Positions 9,604 to 19,100 of a stretch of 64,000 bases of DNA are shown here, piece after piece. The notes below the pieces were generated by a model that saw only the letters and a list, made by a program, of their open reading frames with translations, did no database searches and had not been told where the DNA came from. The position numbers and the translations under genes were made by a program. Location of the stretch: the NCBI RefSeq assembly GCF_000619825.1, contig NZ_JHUW01000007.1, positions 310,001 through 374,000 on the forward strand. The letters run 5' to 3'. How positions within the stretch are numbered: the stretch's first letter is position 1; the number at the start of each line of letters is the position of its first letter. Origin of the DNA: Prevotella sp. MA2016 (lineage in GTDB: Bacteria > Bacteroidota > Bacteroidia > Bacteroidales > Bacteroidaceae).

Positions 9604-10161
9604 TTAATCGTTTTTAGCGTTCTTGAATGGAAGACCGAAAGCCTTGAGCAGAGCATATCCCTCCTCGTCGGTCTGAGCCGATGTAACGAAGGTGATGTTC
9701 ATACCCTGGATGCGGTCAACTGAATCGATATTGATCTCTGGGAAGATAATCTGCTCCTGGATACCCAGTGTGTAGTTACCACGACCGTCGAACTTGCTCT
9801 CGATACCCTTGAAGTCGCGGATACGAGGAAGAGCGATGCGAACGAGCTTCTCGAGGAACTCATACATACGCTCACGACGGAGAGTTACCATAACACCGAT
9901 AGGCATCTTCTTACGAAGCTTGAAGTTTGCGATATCCTTCTTAGAATATGTTGCAACAGCCTTCTGACCGCAGATAGCGGTGATCTCGTTGATAGCAACC
10001 TCGATAATCTTCTTATCCTGAGTTGCATCACCAAGACCCTGGTTCACAACGATCTTCTTCAGGACGGGAATCTGCATTGCAGAAGTGTAGTTGAACTGCT
10101 TCTGAAGAGCGGGAGCAATCTTCTCCTTATACTCTTTCTTTAACTGTGCTGTATTTGCCAT
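9604..10161 (-). CDS. rplE: 50S ribosomal protein L5
   Basis: 5S rRNA-binding and central protuberance protein, 185 residues. Conserved segments include [14 protein letters not shown] and [20 protein letters not shown]. Its ATG overlaps the rplX stop codon by one base (TAATG), which suggests translational coupling. Confidence 0.97.
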   Translation of the reverse strand: MANTAQLKKEYKEKIAPALQKQFNYTSAMQIPVLKKIVVNQGLGDATQDKKIIEVAINEITAICGQKAVATYSKKDIANFKLRKKMPIGVMVTLRRERMYEFLEKLVRIALPRIRDFKGIESKFDGRGNYTLGIQEQIIFPEINIDSVDRIQGMNITFVTSAQTDEEGYALLKAFGLPFKNAKND

Positions 10162-10478
10162 TACTTAATCTCCTCTCCTGACTTTTTAGCGACGCGAACG
10201 ACATTCTTACCCTCGCGCTTGATAGCAACACGGGTAGCCTTGCCACTCTTCGGATCAATCAAACTTATATTCGAAATGTGAATAGGAGCCTCCATCTTCA
10301 CAAAGCCTCCCTGAGGGTTCTTGGCGCTTGGCTTGGCGCTCTTGTTGACCATATTGATGCCCTCAACGAGTGCACGCTGCTTATCGGTCAAAACCTTGAG
10401 CACCTTACCAGTCTTGCCCTTATCCTCACCGGTCAGAACGATGACTGTATCGTTTTTCTTAATATTGAACTTTGCCAT
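10161..10478 (-). CDS. rplX: 50S ribosomal protein L24
   Basis: Assembly-initiating 23S rRNA binder, 105 residues. A KOW motif is near the N-terminus ([20 protein letters not shown]). It ends in a lysine-rich stretch and overlaps rplE by one base. It lies 33 nt after rplN. Confidence 0.97.
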   Translation of the reverse strand: MAKFNIKKNDTVIVLTGEDKGKTGKVLKVLTDKQRALVEGINMVNKSAKPSAKNPQGGFVKMEAPIHISNISLIDPKSGKATRVAIKREGKNVVRVAKKSGEEIK

Positions 10479-10511
10479 TTCTCTTAACTCTAAACTGTTA
10501 ATTATTAACTA

Positions 10512-10877
10512 TTACAGTACCTCAGGTGCCAAAGAAACGACCTTCATATTCACGGCACGGAGCTCACGTGCAACGGGGCCGAAGATACGGCTACCACGCA
10601 GCTCACCTGCATTGTTCAGCAACACACAAGCGTTGTCGTCGAAGCGGATGTAAGAACCATCAGCGCGACGGATTTCCTTCTTGGTGCGAACAACCAAAGC
10701 CTTAGATACTGCACCCTTCTTTACATCACTTGTAGGGATCGCGTTCTTGATAGACACAACGATGATATCACCTACGCTGGCATAACGGCGCTTTGTGCCA
10801 CCCAATACACGGATGCAGAGAGCCTCACGTGCACCGCTGTTGTCAGCTACTGTAAGTCTTGATTCTGTCTGTATCAT
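10512..10877 (-). CDS. rplN: 50S ribosomal protein L14
   Basis: Intersubunit bridge protein, 121 residues, starting [20 protein letters not shown]. The conserved end [18 protein letters not shown] is intact. It lies 2 nt after rpsQ. Confidence 0.98.
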   Translation of the reverse strand: MIQTESRLTVADNSGAREALCIRVLGGTKRRYASVGDIIVVSIKNAIPTSDVKKGAVSKALVVRTKKEIRRADGSYIRFDDNACVLLNNAGELRGSRIFGPVARELRAVNMKVVSLAPEVL

Positions 10878-10879
10878 AA

Positions 10880-11146
10880 TTACTTAGCTTTTTCTACGAT
10901 GTTAACTAATCTCCATCTCTTTGTCTTTGACAGAGGACGGGTTTCCATAATGAGCACTGTATCACCTACATTGCACTCGTTATTCTCATCGTGTGCGTGA
11001 TACTTCTTTGTCTTCTGGACAAACTTACCATACATAGGGTGCTTCTCCTTGAACTTAGCTGCAATAACAATGGTTTTATCCATTTTGTTGCTGATAACGA
11101 CACCCTGTCTTGTCTTTCTTAAATTTCTTGTTTCCATCTGGACCAT
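10880..11146 (-). CDS. rpsQ: 30S ribosomal protein S17
   Basis: OB-fold 16S rRNA-binding protein of 88 residues. Two in-frame ATGs are possible: 11146 (MVQMETRN) or 11137 ([20 protein letters not shown]), the second matching the usual Bacteroidota N-terminus better. The conserved [20 protein letters not shown] block is present. Only 2 nt separate it from rpmC. Confidence 0.96.
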   Translation of the reverse strand: MVQMETRNLRKTRQGVVISNKMDKTIVIAAKFKEKHPMYGKFVQKTKKYHAHDENNECNVGDTVLIMETRPLSKTKRWRLVNIVEKAK

Positions 11147-11148
11147 TG

Positions 11149-11343
11149 TTATTTATTAAGTTCTCTCTGATGAAGTTCTGATTTCATTCGTGCGATATCG
11201 CGACGAGCGGCCTTAATCTGAGATGGATTCTCAAGTGGAGTGATTGCGTGGTTCAACTTCATCTGGTTGTACTTAGCAACCTCAGCCTCAATGCGCTCTA
11301 CCAAGTCCTTGGTCTCGAGCTCCTTTACTTCTTTAATCTTCAT
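11149..11343 (-). CDS. rpmC: 50S ribosomal protein L29
   Basis: 64 residues from the ATG at 11343 ([18 protein letters not shown]), a two-helix protein near the tunnel exit. The C-terminal [20 protein letters not shown] is typical. A TTG two codons upstream would overlap the preceding gap and is not needed. It lies 6 nt after rplP. Confidence 0.96.
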   Translation of the reverse strand: MKIKEVKELETKDLVERIEAEVAKYNQMKLNHAITPLENPSQIKAARRDIARMKSELHQRELNK

Positions 11344-11349
11344 ACTCAA

Positions 11350-11778
11350 TTAAGCGTTTTTATCGAAATCACGTCTTACAACAAACTTAGTCTTAACGGG
11401 CAGTTTCTGAGCGCCGAGGCGGAGAGCCTCTTTAGCGATGTCGAAAGGAACACCCTCTACTTCAAAGAGAATACGGCCTGGTGTAACAGGTGAAACCCAT
11501 CCTGCGGGATCTCCCTTACCTTTACCCATTCGCACGTCAGCAGGCTTGCGAGTGATTGGCTTATCAGGGAAGATGCGAATCCATACCTGACCTTCACGGT
11601 TCATATAACGATTGATAGCAACACGGGCTGCCTCAATCTGACGGCTGTCGATCCATTTGGCATCCAATGTCTTGATACCGAAAGATCCGAAAGCCAGTGT
11701 TGTTCCTCTGTGGGCGTTGCCTTTGTTGCCACGACCATCCTGAGGTCTTCTATATCTTACTCTTTTGGGCTGTAACAT
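11350..11778 (-). CDS. rplP: 50S ribosomal protein L16
   Basis: 142 residues, starting [20 protein letters not shown]. It organises the A-site tRNA region of the large subunit. The conserved [20 protein letters not shown] and [17 protein letters not shown] stretches are visible. It lies 25 nt after rpsC. Confidence 0.97.
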   Translation of the reverse strand: MLQPKRVRYRRPQDGRGNKGNAHRGTTLAFGSFGIKTLDAKWIDSRQIEAARVAINRYMNREGQVWIRIFPDKPITRKPADVRMGKGKGDPAGWVSPVTPGRILFEVEGVPFDIAKEALRLGAQKLPVKTKFVVRRDFDKNA

Positions 11779-11803
11779 AATAAGTTTCTACTTTTAATCG
11801 TTA

Positions 11804-12526
11804 TTACTTCTTCTTATTACGGAACTTTCTGTCACGACCATTACCGCCGTTTGAACGGCCACCAGTCTTCTCCTGTGTGAAGTTAGGTGCGAGATCAACG
11901 TTACCATAGATCTCACCACGGCAAATCCATACCTTAATACCCAGGATACCAACCTTAGTGAGTGCCTCAGCGTGGCAGTAGTCAATGTCAGCACGATAGG
12001 TGTGCAGAGGAGTACGACCCTCCTTCAGCATCTCGCTACGTGCGATTTCAGCTCCATTAAGACGACCTGAAATCTGAACCTTAATACCCTCAGCACCAGC
12101 ACGCATAGTGTTCTGGATGGCCATCTTAATGGCACGGCGATAAGCGATCTTGCCCTCTACCTGGCGAGCGATGTTGTTAGCAACAATCGTGGCATCGAGC
12201 TCAGGACGCTTTACCTCGAAGATATTAATCTGAATCTCCTTATCGTAGAGCTTCTTCAGTTCTTCCTTCAGTTTATCGACATCTTGTCCACCTTTACCAA
12301 TGACGAGACCTGGACGGGCTGTGCAAATAGTAATGGTAACCAGCTTCAATGTACGCTCGATGACAATCTTCGATACGCTAGCCTTAGCCAGACGCTCGTT
12401 CAGGTACTTACGGATTTTCTGATCCTCTACCAGGTTATCTCCGAAGTCCTTGCCTCCGAACCAATTTGAATCCCAACCTCTTACGATACCAAGACGGTTG
12501 CTAATTGGATTAACTTTCTGTCCCAT
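11804..12526 (-). CDS. rpsC: 30S ribosomal protein S3
   Basis: 240 residues. The N-terminal KH domain carries the [15 protein letters not shown] loop ([20 protein letters not shown]). The C-terminal S3 domain includes [18 protein letters not shown]. It ends in a Gly/Asn/Arg/Lys-rich tail. S3 helps form the mRNA entry site. It starts 2 nt after rplV ends. Confidence 0.97.
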   Translation of the reverse strand: MGQKVNPISNRLGIVRGWDSNWFGGKDFGDNLVEDQKIRKYLNERLAKASVSKIVIERTLKLVTITICTARPGLVIGKGGQDVDKLKEELKKLYDKEIQINIFEVKRPELDATIVANNIARQVEGKIAYRRAIKMAIQNTMRAGAEGIKVQISGRLNGAEIARSEMLKEGRTPLHTYRADIDYCHAEALTKVGILGIKVWICRGEIYGNVDLAPNFTQEKTGGRSNGGNGRDRKFRNKKK

Positions 12527-12528
12527 AC

Positions 12529-12936
12529 TTATTCTTTTACATCATTAGTTTTAGCATCAACAAACAGAGTCACGTGATTAGAACGCTTGCGGATACGATA
12601 GCCGCGACCCTGTGGTGCAGGTCTCATTCTCTTCATTGTAACACCCTCGTCAACGAATACGCGAGTGATGAACAGCTCACCATCCTCAGCCTTGCGGTCA
12701 TTCTTGGCTTCCCAGTTAGCGATAGCCGAGCGGAGGAGTTTCTCTACATTAGCTGCAGCTGCCTTCTTCGAGAAACGGAGTACACCCAGTGCGCGATTAA
12801 CCTCCATGCCGCGGATCATGTCCACAACATAGCGCATCTTGCGGGGTGAAGAGGGGCAGCCATTCAGCTTTGCAAAATACTGTGTCTTAAGTGCTGCTTT
12901 TCTTTCTTCAGCCTTAATATGTTTTCTTGCTCCCAT
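12529..12936 (-). CDS. rplV: 50S ribosomal protein L22
   Basis: 135 residues. The long beta-hairpin that lines the exit tunnel is visible ([20 protein letters not shown]). The N-terminus [20 protein letters not shown] is about 20 residues longer than in E. coli. It precedes rpsC by 2 nt. Confidence 0.96.
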   Translation of the reverse strand: MGARKHIKAEERKAALKTQYFAKLNGCPSSPRKMRYVVDMIRGMEVNRALGVLRFSKKAAAANVEKLLRSAIANWEAKNDRKAEDGELFITRVFVDEGVTMKRMRPAPQGRGYRIRKRSNHVTLFVDAKTNDVKE

Positions 12937-12980
12937 TGTTTTAATTCTTCAATTTTAAAATTCTTAAATTCTCCCTGGGA

Positions 12981-13247
12981 TTACTTCTTGTTACCGGCGT
13001 GACCACCGAAACGACGTGTAGGTGCAAACTCTCCGAGCTTGTGACCAACCATGTTTTCTGTAACGTAAACAGGGATAAATTTGTTACCGTTATGAACTGC
13101 AACAGTGTGTCCCACGAAATCGGGTGAGATCATTGATGCTCTGGCCCATGTCTTAACGACATTCTTCTTACCACTCTCATTCATAGCGAGAATCTTCTTC
13201 TCGAGTGATACGTTGATGTATGGACCTTTCTTTAATGAACGACTCAT
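12981..13247 (-). CDS. rpsS: 30S ribosomal protein S19
   Basis: 88 residues, starting [20 protein letters not shown]. The conserved block [20 protein letters not shown] is followed by [18 protein letters not shown]. It lies in the head of the 30S subunit, in complex with S13. The gaps are 21 nt to rplB and 44 nt to rplV. Confidence 0.97.
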   Translation of the reverse strand: MSRSLKKGPYINVSLEKKILAMNESGKKNVVKTWARASMISPDFVGHTVAVHNGNKFIPVYVTENMVGHKLGEFAPTRRFGGHAGNKK

Positions 13248-13268
13248 AATTTACTCTAATTAACTTGT

Positions 13269-14096
13269 TTACTTCTTGTTAGCTCTTTCAATAATGTACT
13301 TGTTTGAAAGCTTCTTAGGTGCACGAGTCTTAAGACCCTTAGCGTACAAGCCCTTACGTGAACGTGGGTGACCTCCAGACTGACGTCCTTCACCACCACC
13401 CATTGGGTGATCATGTGGGTTCATAACAACACCACGGTTGTGAGGACGCTGACCCAACCAGCGAGAGCGACCGGCCTTACCCGATGCCTCAAGAGCGTGG
13501 TCTGAGTTACCTACACTACCTACAGTAGCCTTACAAGCTGAGAGAATCTGACGAGTCTCGCCTGAAGGGAGCTTAATTACGCAATAGCTACCCTCACGAG
13601 AAGTCAACTGAGCGAAATTACCAGCCGAACGAACGAGCTTGGCACCCTGTCCGGGACGCATCTCGATGTTGTGGATCACTGTACCAACAGGGATGTTGGC
13701 CAATGGAAGCGCATTACCTACTTCGGGTACTGCGTCTGCACCTGACATCAGAGTTGCACCAACCTGCAGTCCATTAGGAGCAATGATATAACGTTTTTCA
13801 CCATCAGCGTAGAAAAGCAGAGCGATACGAGCCGAACGGTTTGGATCGTACTCGATTGTCTTAACTACAGCTGGAACACCATCTTTCTCTCGCTTGAAGT
13901 CGATCAGACGATACTTCTTCTTGTGACCACCGCCCATGTAGCGAACAGTCATCTTACCGGTGTTGTTTCGACCACCGGTTGAACGCTTACCGTAAACGAG
14001 AGACTTCTCTGGCACGGATGCAGTAATATCCTCGAACGTGCCAATAATCTTGTGTCTTTGACCCGGAGTAACGGGCTTTAATTTACGTACTGCCAT
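13269..14096 (-). CDS. rplB: 50S ribosomal protein L2
   Basis: Large-subunit core protein needed for subunit joining and peptidyl-transferase integrity, 275 residues. RNA-binding domain segments such as [20 protein letters not shown] and the conserved C-terminal [17 protein letters not shown], with its functionally important His, are intact. It lies 5 nt before rplW in operon order. Confidence 0.98.
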   Translation of the reverse strand: MAVRKLKPVTPGQRHKIIGTFEDITASVPEKSLVYGKRSTGGRNNTGKMTVRYMGGGHKKKYRLIDFKREKDGVPAVVKTIEYDPNRSARIALLFYADGEKRYIIAPNGLQVGATLMSGADAVPEVGNALPLANIPVGTVIHNIEMRPGQGAKLVRSAGNFAQLTSREGSYCVIKLPSGETRQILSACKATVGSVGNSDHALEASGKAGRSRWLGQRPHNRGVVMNPHDHPMGGGEGRQSGGHPRSRKGLYAKGLKTRAPKKLSNKYIIERANKK

Positions 14097-14101
14097 TTTT
14101 A

Positions 14102-14449
14102 TTAATCAATATTGCTATAAAAATCAATTACATCGCCCTCTTTCAGAGTAACGATTGCCTTCTTGAACGCGTTCTTCTGACCTTTGATCAGACCAGCCTT
14201 GGTGTAGCGTGAGCTACGCTTACCAGCATAACGAACAGTGTTCACGTCGATGACTGTAACATTGTACAGACCCTCAACCTCTTTCTTAATCTCAAGCTTA
14301 TTAGCCTCAGGACGAACGATGAAACCATACTTAGCCTCAGCCTTCTTGGTACGTTCCTCGCCCTTTACCTTATAAGTTTTCTCTACAGAAGACTTGTCTG
14401 TAATCTTGGTCATCTTCTCAGTGACCAGGGGTTTAATGATAAATGCCAT
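14102..14449 (-). CDS. rplW: 50S ribosomal protein L23
   Basis: Tunnel-exit protein and docking site for trigger factor and SRP, 115 residues. The N-terminus [18 protein letters not shown] is standard, and [20 protein letters not shown] matches the family. A Lys/Glu-rich insert near residues 25-38 makes it somewhat longer than the E. coli form. Confidence 0.96.
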   Translation of the reverse strand: MAFIIKPLVTEKMTKITDKSSVEKTYKVKGEERTKKAEAKYGFIVRPEANKLEIKKEVEGLYNVTVIDVNTVRYAGKRSSRYTKAGLIKGQKNAFKKAIVTLKEGDVIDFYSNID

Positions 14450-14465
14450 ATCCTTAGTCCTCCTT

Positions 14466-15095
14466 TTACTTATTTAAGATACCGTCGATAGTCTCCAGAG
14501 CCTTCTCAGTGATAACGAGTGTATCAGCGTTCAGCACCTTGTAGGTGTTAACCAGTGAAGCCTCCATTACCTCTGCATTCTGCAGATTGCGAGCCGACAG
14601 ATATACATTGTTATTAGTACCTGACATTACGAAGAGAGCCTTCTTGCCGTCAACCTTCAGGTTCTTTGCAATGTTGATGAACTCCTTAGTCTTAGGAGCA
14701 TCCATTGTGAAGTCCTCTACAACAACGATTGCATTCTCCTGAGCCTTGTAAGACAGAGCTGACTTACGAGCAAGAGCCTTAACTTTCTTATTCAGCTTGA
14801 AGCCATAGTCACGAGGTGTAGGACCGAATACACGACCACCACCACGCAGCAGAGGTGAGTTGATATCTCCATGACGAGCACCGCCACCACCTTTCTGACG
14901 TCCAAGTTTACGAGTAGAACCAGAAATCTCGCTTCTCTCCTTTGACTTAGCTGTACCCTGACGCTGGTTAGCGAGATACTGCTTTACGTCGAGGTAGAGA
15001 ACGTGGTCATTTGGTTCAATGCCGAAGATAGCCTCGTTCAGAGTTACCTTACGTCCGGTCTCCTGACCTTTGATATTCAATACGCTAACTTCCAT
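14466..15095 (-). CDS. rplD: 50S ribosomal protein L4
   Basis: 209 residues. The long extended loop that reaches the exit tunnel is recognisable ([20 protein letters not shown], then [20 protein letters not shown]). In E. coli L4 represses its own operon through the S10 leader; here the leader upstream of rplC is a natural place to look for similar control. One base separates it from rplC. Confidence 0.97.
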   Translation of the reverse strand: MEVSVLNIKGQETGRKVTLNEAIFGIEPNDHVLYLDVKQYLANQRQGTAKSKERSEISGSTRKLGRQKGGGGARHGDINSPLLRGGGRVFGPTPRDYGFKLNKKVKALARKSALSYKAQENAIVVVEDFTMDAPKTKEFINIAKNLKVDGKKALFVMSGTNNNVYLSARNLQNAEVMEASLVNTYKVLNADTLVITEKALETIDGILNK

Positions 15096-15096
15096 C

Positions 15097-15711
15097 TTAC
15101 TTGTTAATTAAAACAGTTGAACCATTATAACCAGCGCAGCTACCCTTAACGAGGATAAGATTGTGCTCTGGAATTACCTTTAACACTTTGAGGTTCTGAG
15201 TAGTAACTCTATCGCCTCCCATCTGGCCGCCCATGCGCATTCCCTTGAATACCTTGGCGGGATAAGAACAAGCACCGATAGAACCTGGCTTACGCAGACG
15301 GTCGTCCTGACCGTGAGTAGCCTGGCCTACGCCACCAAAACCATGACGCTTCACAACGCCCTGAAAACCTTTACCTTTTGAAGTTCCTACAACGTCAACA
15401 AACTCGGCACCAGCAAAGATGTCGACTGTAACGGTGTCACCGAGATTCAACTCGGTATCAAACTTGAACTCGGCCAAGTGGGCCTTTGGTGTAGTGTTAG
15501 CCTTCTTGAAGATACCCATCATTGCTTTGGTAGTATTCTTCTCCTTCTTCTCTCCGAAGGCGAGCTGAACAGCCTCATAGCCATCCTTCTCAACAGACTT
15601 AACCTGAGTTACAACACAAGGACCAGCTTCGATAACAGTGCACGGTACATTCTTACCGTCGGCACTGAAAACGGATGTCATTCCGATTTTTCTTCCAATT
15701 AATCCTGGCAT
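15097..15711 (-). CDS. rplC: 50S ribosomal protein L3; first gene of the shortened S10 operon
   Basis: 204 residues, starting [20 protein letters not shown]. The extended loop that approaches the peptidyl-transferase centre is visible ([20 protein letters not shown]). rpsJ, normally directly upstream, lies about 21 kb away at 37132, so rplC is the first gene of this transcript. Its own promoter and a structured leader lie at 15755-15935. Confidence 0.97.
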   Translation of the reverse strand: MPGLIGRKIGMTSVFSADGKNVPCTVIEAGPCVVTQVKSVEKDGYEAVQLAFGEKKEKNTTKAMMGIFKKANTTPKAHLAEFKFDTELNLGDTVTVDIFAGAEFVDVVGTSKGKGFQGVVKRHGFGGVGQATHGQDDRLRKPGSIGACSYPAKVFKGMRMGGQMGGDRVTTQNLKVLKVIPEHNLILVKGSCAGYNGSTVLINK

Positions 15712-15754
15712 TTCAGTTTAAAAATTAATAATGTTTATAAAATATATAATAAAT

Positions 15755-15847
15755 GTTCCTTTTTAAGTGGTTCTCGCAACTTCCGCGCACACAAATTACC
15801 CACTTAAAAAGGAACTCAAGACACTCCGTCTTCGGAGGCTAAGTTGC
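15755..15847 (-). promoter_or_regulatory. Structured mRNA leader of rplC with possible pseudoknot
   Basis: Two arms, GTTCCTTTTTAAGTGG (15755-15770) and its perfect 16-bp reverse complement (15800-15815), enclose a 29-nt loop. Inside that loop, plus-strand GCAACTT (15776-15782) is the exact complement of AAGTTGC (15841-15847). In minus-strand RNA order the pairing arms interleave, so both helices together form an H-type pseudoknot, or they compete as alternatives. A small hairpin CTCCG-AAGA-CGGAG (15824-15837) lies between. The element ends 43 nt before the rplC ATG. An autoregulatory role is inferred. Confidence 0.6.
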
Positions 15848-15891
15848 TATTTTACAGGGCATTGATAGCTCCACGGCCAGCGCAATACTCA

Positions 15892-15992
15892 CTTTTGCGG
15901 GTGCAAAGGTACAAATAATATATAATATACACAAATATTGTTAGTGTTTGATAGTATCTTTTAAGAATTTTTATACCTTTCACCCGCAAAAG
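15892..15992. repeat. 19-bp inverted repeat flanking the rplC promoter spacer
   Basis: The left arm (15892-15911) and right arm (15974-15992) match over 19 bp, with one bulged C at 15904. They enclose a 62-bp AT-rich segment. Each arm contains a TACCTTT box followed by CACCCGCAAAAG or a near copy. The left arm is the -7 region of the rplC promoter on the minus strand; the right arm is a near copy facing the plus strand (TACCTTTC). Confidence 0.75.
15904..15935 (-). promoter_or_regulatory. Promoter of the rplC-rplQ operon
   Basis: On the minus strand, TTTG (15932-15935), a 20-nt spacer and TACCTTTG (15904-15911) match the Bacteroidota promoter consensus. Transcription should start near 15898, giving a leader of about 187 nt before the rplC start codon. 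Confidence 0.75.
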
Positions 15993-16000
15993 ACCTGATA

Positions 16001-16138
16001 TCAGCCAAAGAAATCATCGTAATCTAGAGCATCTTCAGGAGCACTACGTTGTTTATTTTGGCTGGTCTGTAACAACATTGCCTGATGGCGCAATACTATC
16101 ACTTGTACAGTTGGCTTAATATAAGTTTTCTTTTTCAT
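16001..16138 (-). CDS. 45-residue micro-ORF peptide downstream of the first giant surface protein
   Basis: The peptide starts MKKKTYIKPTVQVIVLRHQA, continues MLLQTS, and ends in an acidic/aromatic tail DYDDFFG. It begins 12 nt after the stop of the giant protein, in the same direction, with AAGGA upstream. A sister peptide at 23132-23254 shares MKKK-YIKP, LRHQA and LLQ, plus an acidic DD-aromatic-FG end, although the middle differs. Conservation of both ends with divergence between them argues for a real gene. It looks like a leader/tail small peptide; no signal peptide is obvious. Function unknown. Confidence 0.7.
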   Translation of the reverse strand: MKKKTYIKPTVQVIVLRHQAMLLQTSQNKQRSAPEDALDYDDFFG

Positions 16139-16150
16139 ATGTTTGTTTCC

Positions 16151-19100
16151 TTACTTAATCATTACCTTTTTACCATTATTAATATAGATGCCGCGCTGGG
16201 TAGGCTTTACATCAAGCTTTTGGCCGCTCAGAGTGTACCAGCCACCAAAGTCAATCTCGCCCGTTTCGGTATCCAGCGTACCAACGGCAGTTGTGCCACC
16301 ATTGTCGTCGTTGCCCTGATTACCAGGCCCTATGTTCGACAGCAGGCGAACCACAATGCTGCTGGGCAACTCCTCGTCGATGCCTCGTGTTTTGTTGGGT
16401 GTGTCGTTCCAAATCAGGTAGCAAGTCAGCGGACGGATTCTTGCACCGCTCTTGGCCTTCACAAAGTCGCCCAGTTCTATGCCGTCTTTCTGTACGCCGG
16501 CAAAGCCGTAAACCTTACCAATCTCATTGGCACGTTCTTTGGTATATTCGGCATCCTCGGTATCGCTGGTCCACTTCATATACGAGTAGGTACCCTTAAA
16601 TGTCCAGTTGCTACCCTTATCGGCCTTCCGGCACTCGCCACCCCCGGTGGTGTTCAGCGCAACCTTTTCGGGCAGGGTAAACGTAATGCCGCTGAGGTCC
16701 TTTGCAGGCATAAACATATACGGGGTATTAGCCGTAAGCTTGTCAACCTTCGTCATGGTAGCCACCCACTGATTGTTTTTCTCATCCTTCACTACATCCA
16801 CAAAATCGTAGAACTCGCCGCCATCTGCCTCGTTGCAGGTATAATAAAACGGCATCATGATGGTAGAAGCCTTACCCGCGGTAAAGCTGCGCGTAAGCGT
16901 TACGCCGTAAACCATAACATCCCAGGGGAAGCTCACCGTTTCGAGCGATGTGCCACTAAACTTGGCTGTCAGGATTCCGTTAACCTTTTCGATTCTCACA
17001 CCTGCGTAGATATCGCTGGTGGTGCCGGTAGCATTAATGGTGCCACCATTCGCTGCCAGATGTCCTATGTTGATATAGATGCCATACTCGCCGCCATTCG
17101 CATTGACCACGCCACCGTTTACAGCGAGGCCGCCTTTATCAACATACAAAGCCTTACCCTTCTCATCAGCTGCATTGACCGTAAGCGTGCCGGTGCCCTG
17201 ACTCTGGCCGTAGATGCTGAGGGTTTTTAAGGCATAAATACCATAGCTACCACTACCGTTGACGGTAAAGTTGGCGCCGTCGCATAATATAACATGTACG
17301 TGTCCGCGAGTTTCGAGATAAGAGTAATTGAAAGTATAGCTGCCGCTGGCTACGTACCAGGTGTCCAGCAGTGTTTTGCCAATTATGTTATCCGAGATAA
17401 AAACACCATCGGAGAGGATTTGGTAATTGCTGCAGGTCTGCTTTTGGCCGTCCTCGTCGATATAACTGACGTCGCCCAAAGCCTTCATCATCGTCTTGCC
17501 TGCAATGGCAGCCTTCTGATCATCATTGAGGGGACCGGTGTAGGTGTTAGCAGAGTAGCCATCGGTAAGCGTCTGGCCTTCGGCGATAGTAACTGTGCCA
17601 TTGTAGCTGCTGGCATAGATGCGGTCCGCAGTTGTGGGGCAGCCCAGGGTGATAGTGGTTGCTATGATGCCATAGGTTGCGGAACCTCCCTTTGCCGTAA
17701 TGTTTCCGCGGCGGATTGTGATGTTTCCATTACCAGCATATAAACCAGTGGAGCTCATTGATTTGGCATTGATGATACCACCGTTGATATCGATATTGGT
17801 TTTTGCGGAAATAGCACTAAAATTCGTACTGCTGACTGTGAGAGTACCTGTACCGAGAGACTGACCGTAGATGGCTAAGGAACCATTTCCTACATTCAAT
17901 GCTCTATTGCTGCCTCTGACTGCGCCAGACATCGTCGCTCCGTCGCAAAGGATGATGTTGGCCTGCTGGTCACTGAACGAGACAGTGCTGCTAAAGTTCA
18001 CGTCGCTATTCACGCAGTACCAGCCTTCGGTATTGGCTGCATTACCATAGCTGGTCTTGCTGGTGGTGATAAACGTCAGGTCGTGGCTGGCCTTGTACTT
18101 CGTCGTGCCGTCGGCATCGATGTAAGGAATGGCAGCCGACAGCGTTTTGCCGGCGATTTCAGCAATCTCGTCGCTCGTCAGCTTGCCGCTATAGGTGGCA
18201 GTGCCGTCGGAAAGTATCTGGCCGTCGGCCACCTGTACATTGTTATTTTTGGCGTAGTAGCTGCTGGCGCAGATGCGGTCAGTAGGACTGCTGCAGCCCA
18301 GGGTAAGGAAGCCGTTGTTGGTGGCTTTAATGCCATATCGTCCAGCGCCAGAGTTACATGTTGCATTGACGATGCCACCCTGAATGTTGACGTTATGAGA
18401 CGCATGTATGCCATTCTCTGTACCATGAACATTAATGTTGCCACGTCGGATAGTTACGTCACCATTGGAGGCAGTGATTCCAATATTGTCTGCATTGCTT
18501 ACCGTAATCGCACCACCGTTGATATCAATGGAATTGTTGGCATAAATACCACGACTGCATGCCGTGGTGACGGTAATGGCACCCGTGCCGCCGCTCTGAG
18601 CAAAGATGTTGATAGAACCATATCTGCACCAGATAGCATTATTAGACTGACCAGGACTGATGGAGAGGGTGGCTCCGTCGCAAAGAATGATGTTGGTGGT
18701 GGCATCCTTAAACTGGAGCCTCTCGGTGCTCACTTCGCCACTCACTACGTACCAGTTGGTACATCCTTCAGCGCCCAGCTTCTGATCAGAGTTGCTGTTC
18801 ACGATGGGTGTGCAGGCGTGGCTCTGCGGGTTGCCGTCGGCATCGACATAGGCAATGACGGGTATCTCGGTGGTGCTGACGGTGATGTCGGCAGCAGGCA
18901 TCGAGGCGATGGTGTAGGTATGGTTACCATTATCGGTGTACGCTACAGCTGTGTTGCCTGAAGTCTGCTTGACAGAAAGCAGCACATCATAACCCTCGGT
19001 GATTGTAGCGGGATCGTAAGAAAGGTTGACCACCGACGAACCCTTAGCGTAAGGCACGCCGTTGATATCAGCACCGTTGTCGTAGTTCATATTGTTAGTG

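Noticed and set aside
15892..15992. Reading the inverted repeat as a proven phase-variable promoter switch
   Set aside because: It controls essential ribosomal genes, the inverted state has poor spacing, and no recombinase gene is adjacent. Kept only as a hypothesis.
16085..17230. Long plus-strand open frame of 381 codons opposite giant protein 1
   Set aside because: It lies entirely antisense to a protein with signal peptide, repeats and C-terminal tail. Its translation shows no domain or composition of a real protein; it follows from the codon use of the sense gene.
18083..18961. Plus-strand open frame of 292 codons opposite giant protein 1
   Set aside because: Antisense to the beta-helix modules; the regular Val/Asp/Gly pattern is the reverse image of the sense repeats.
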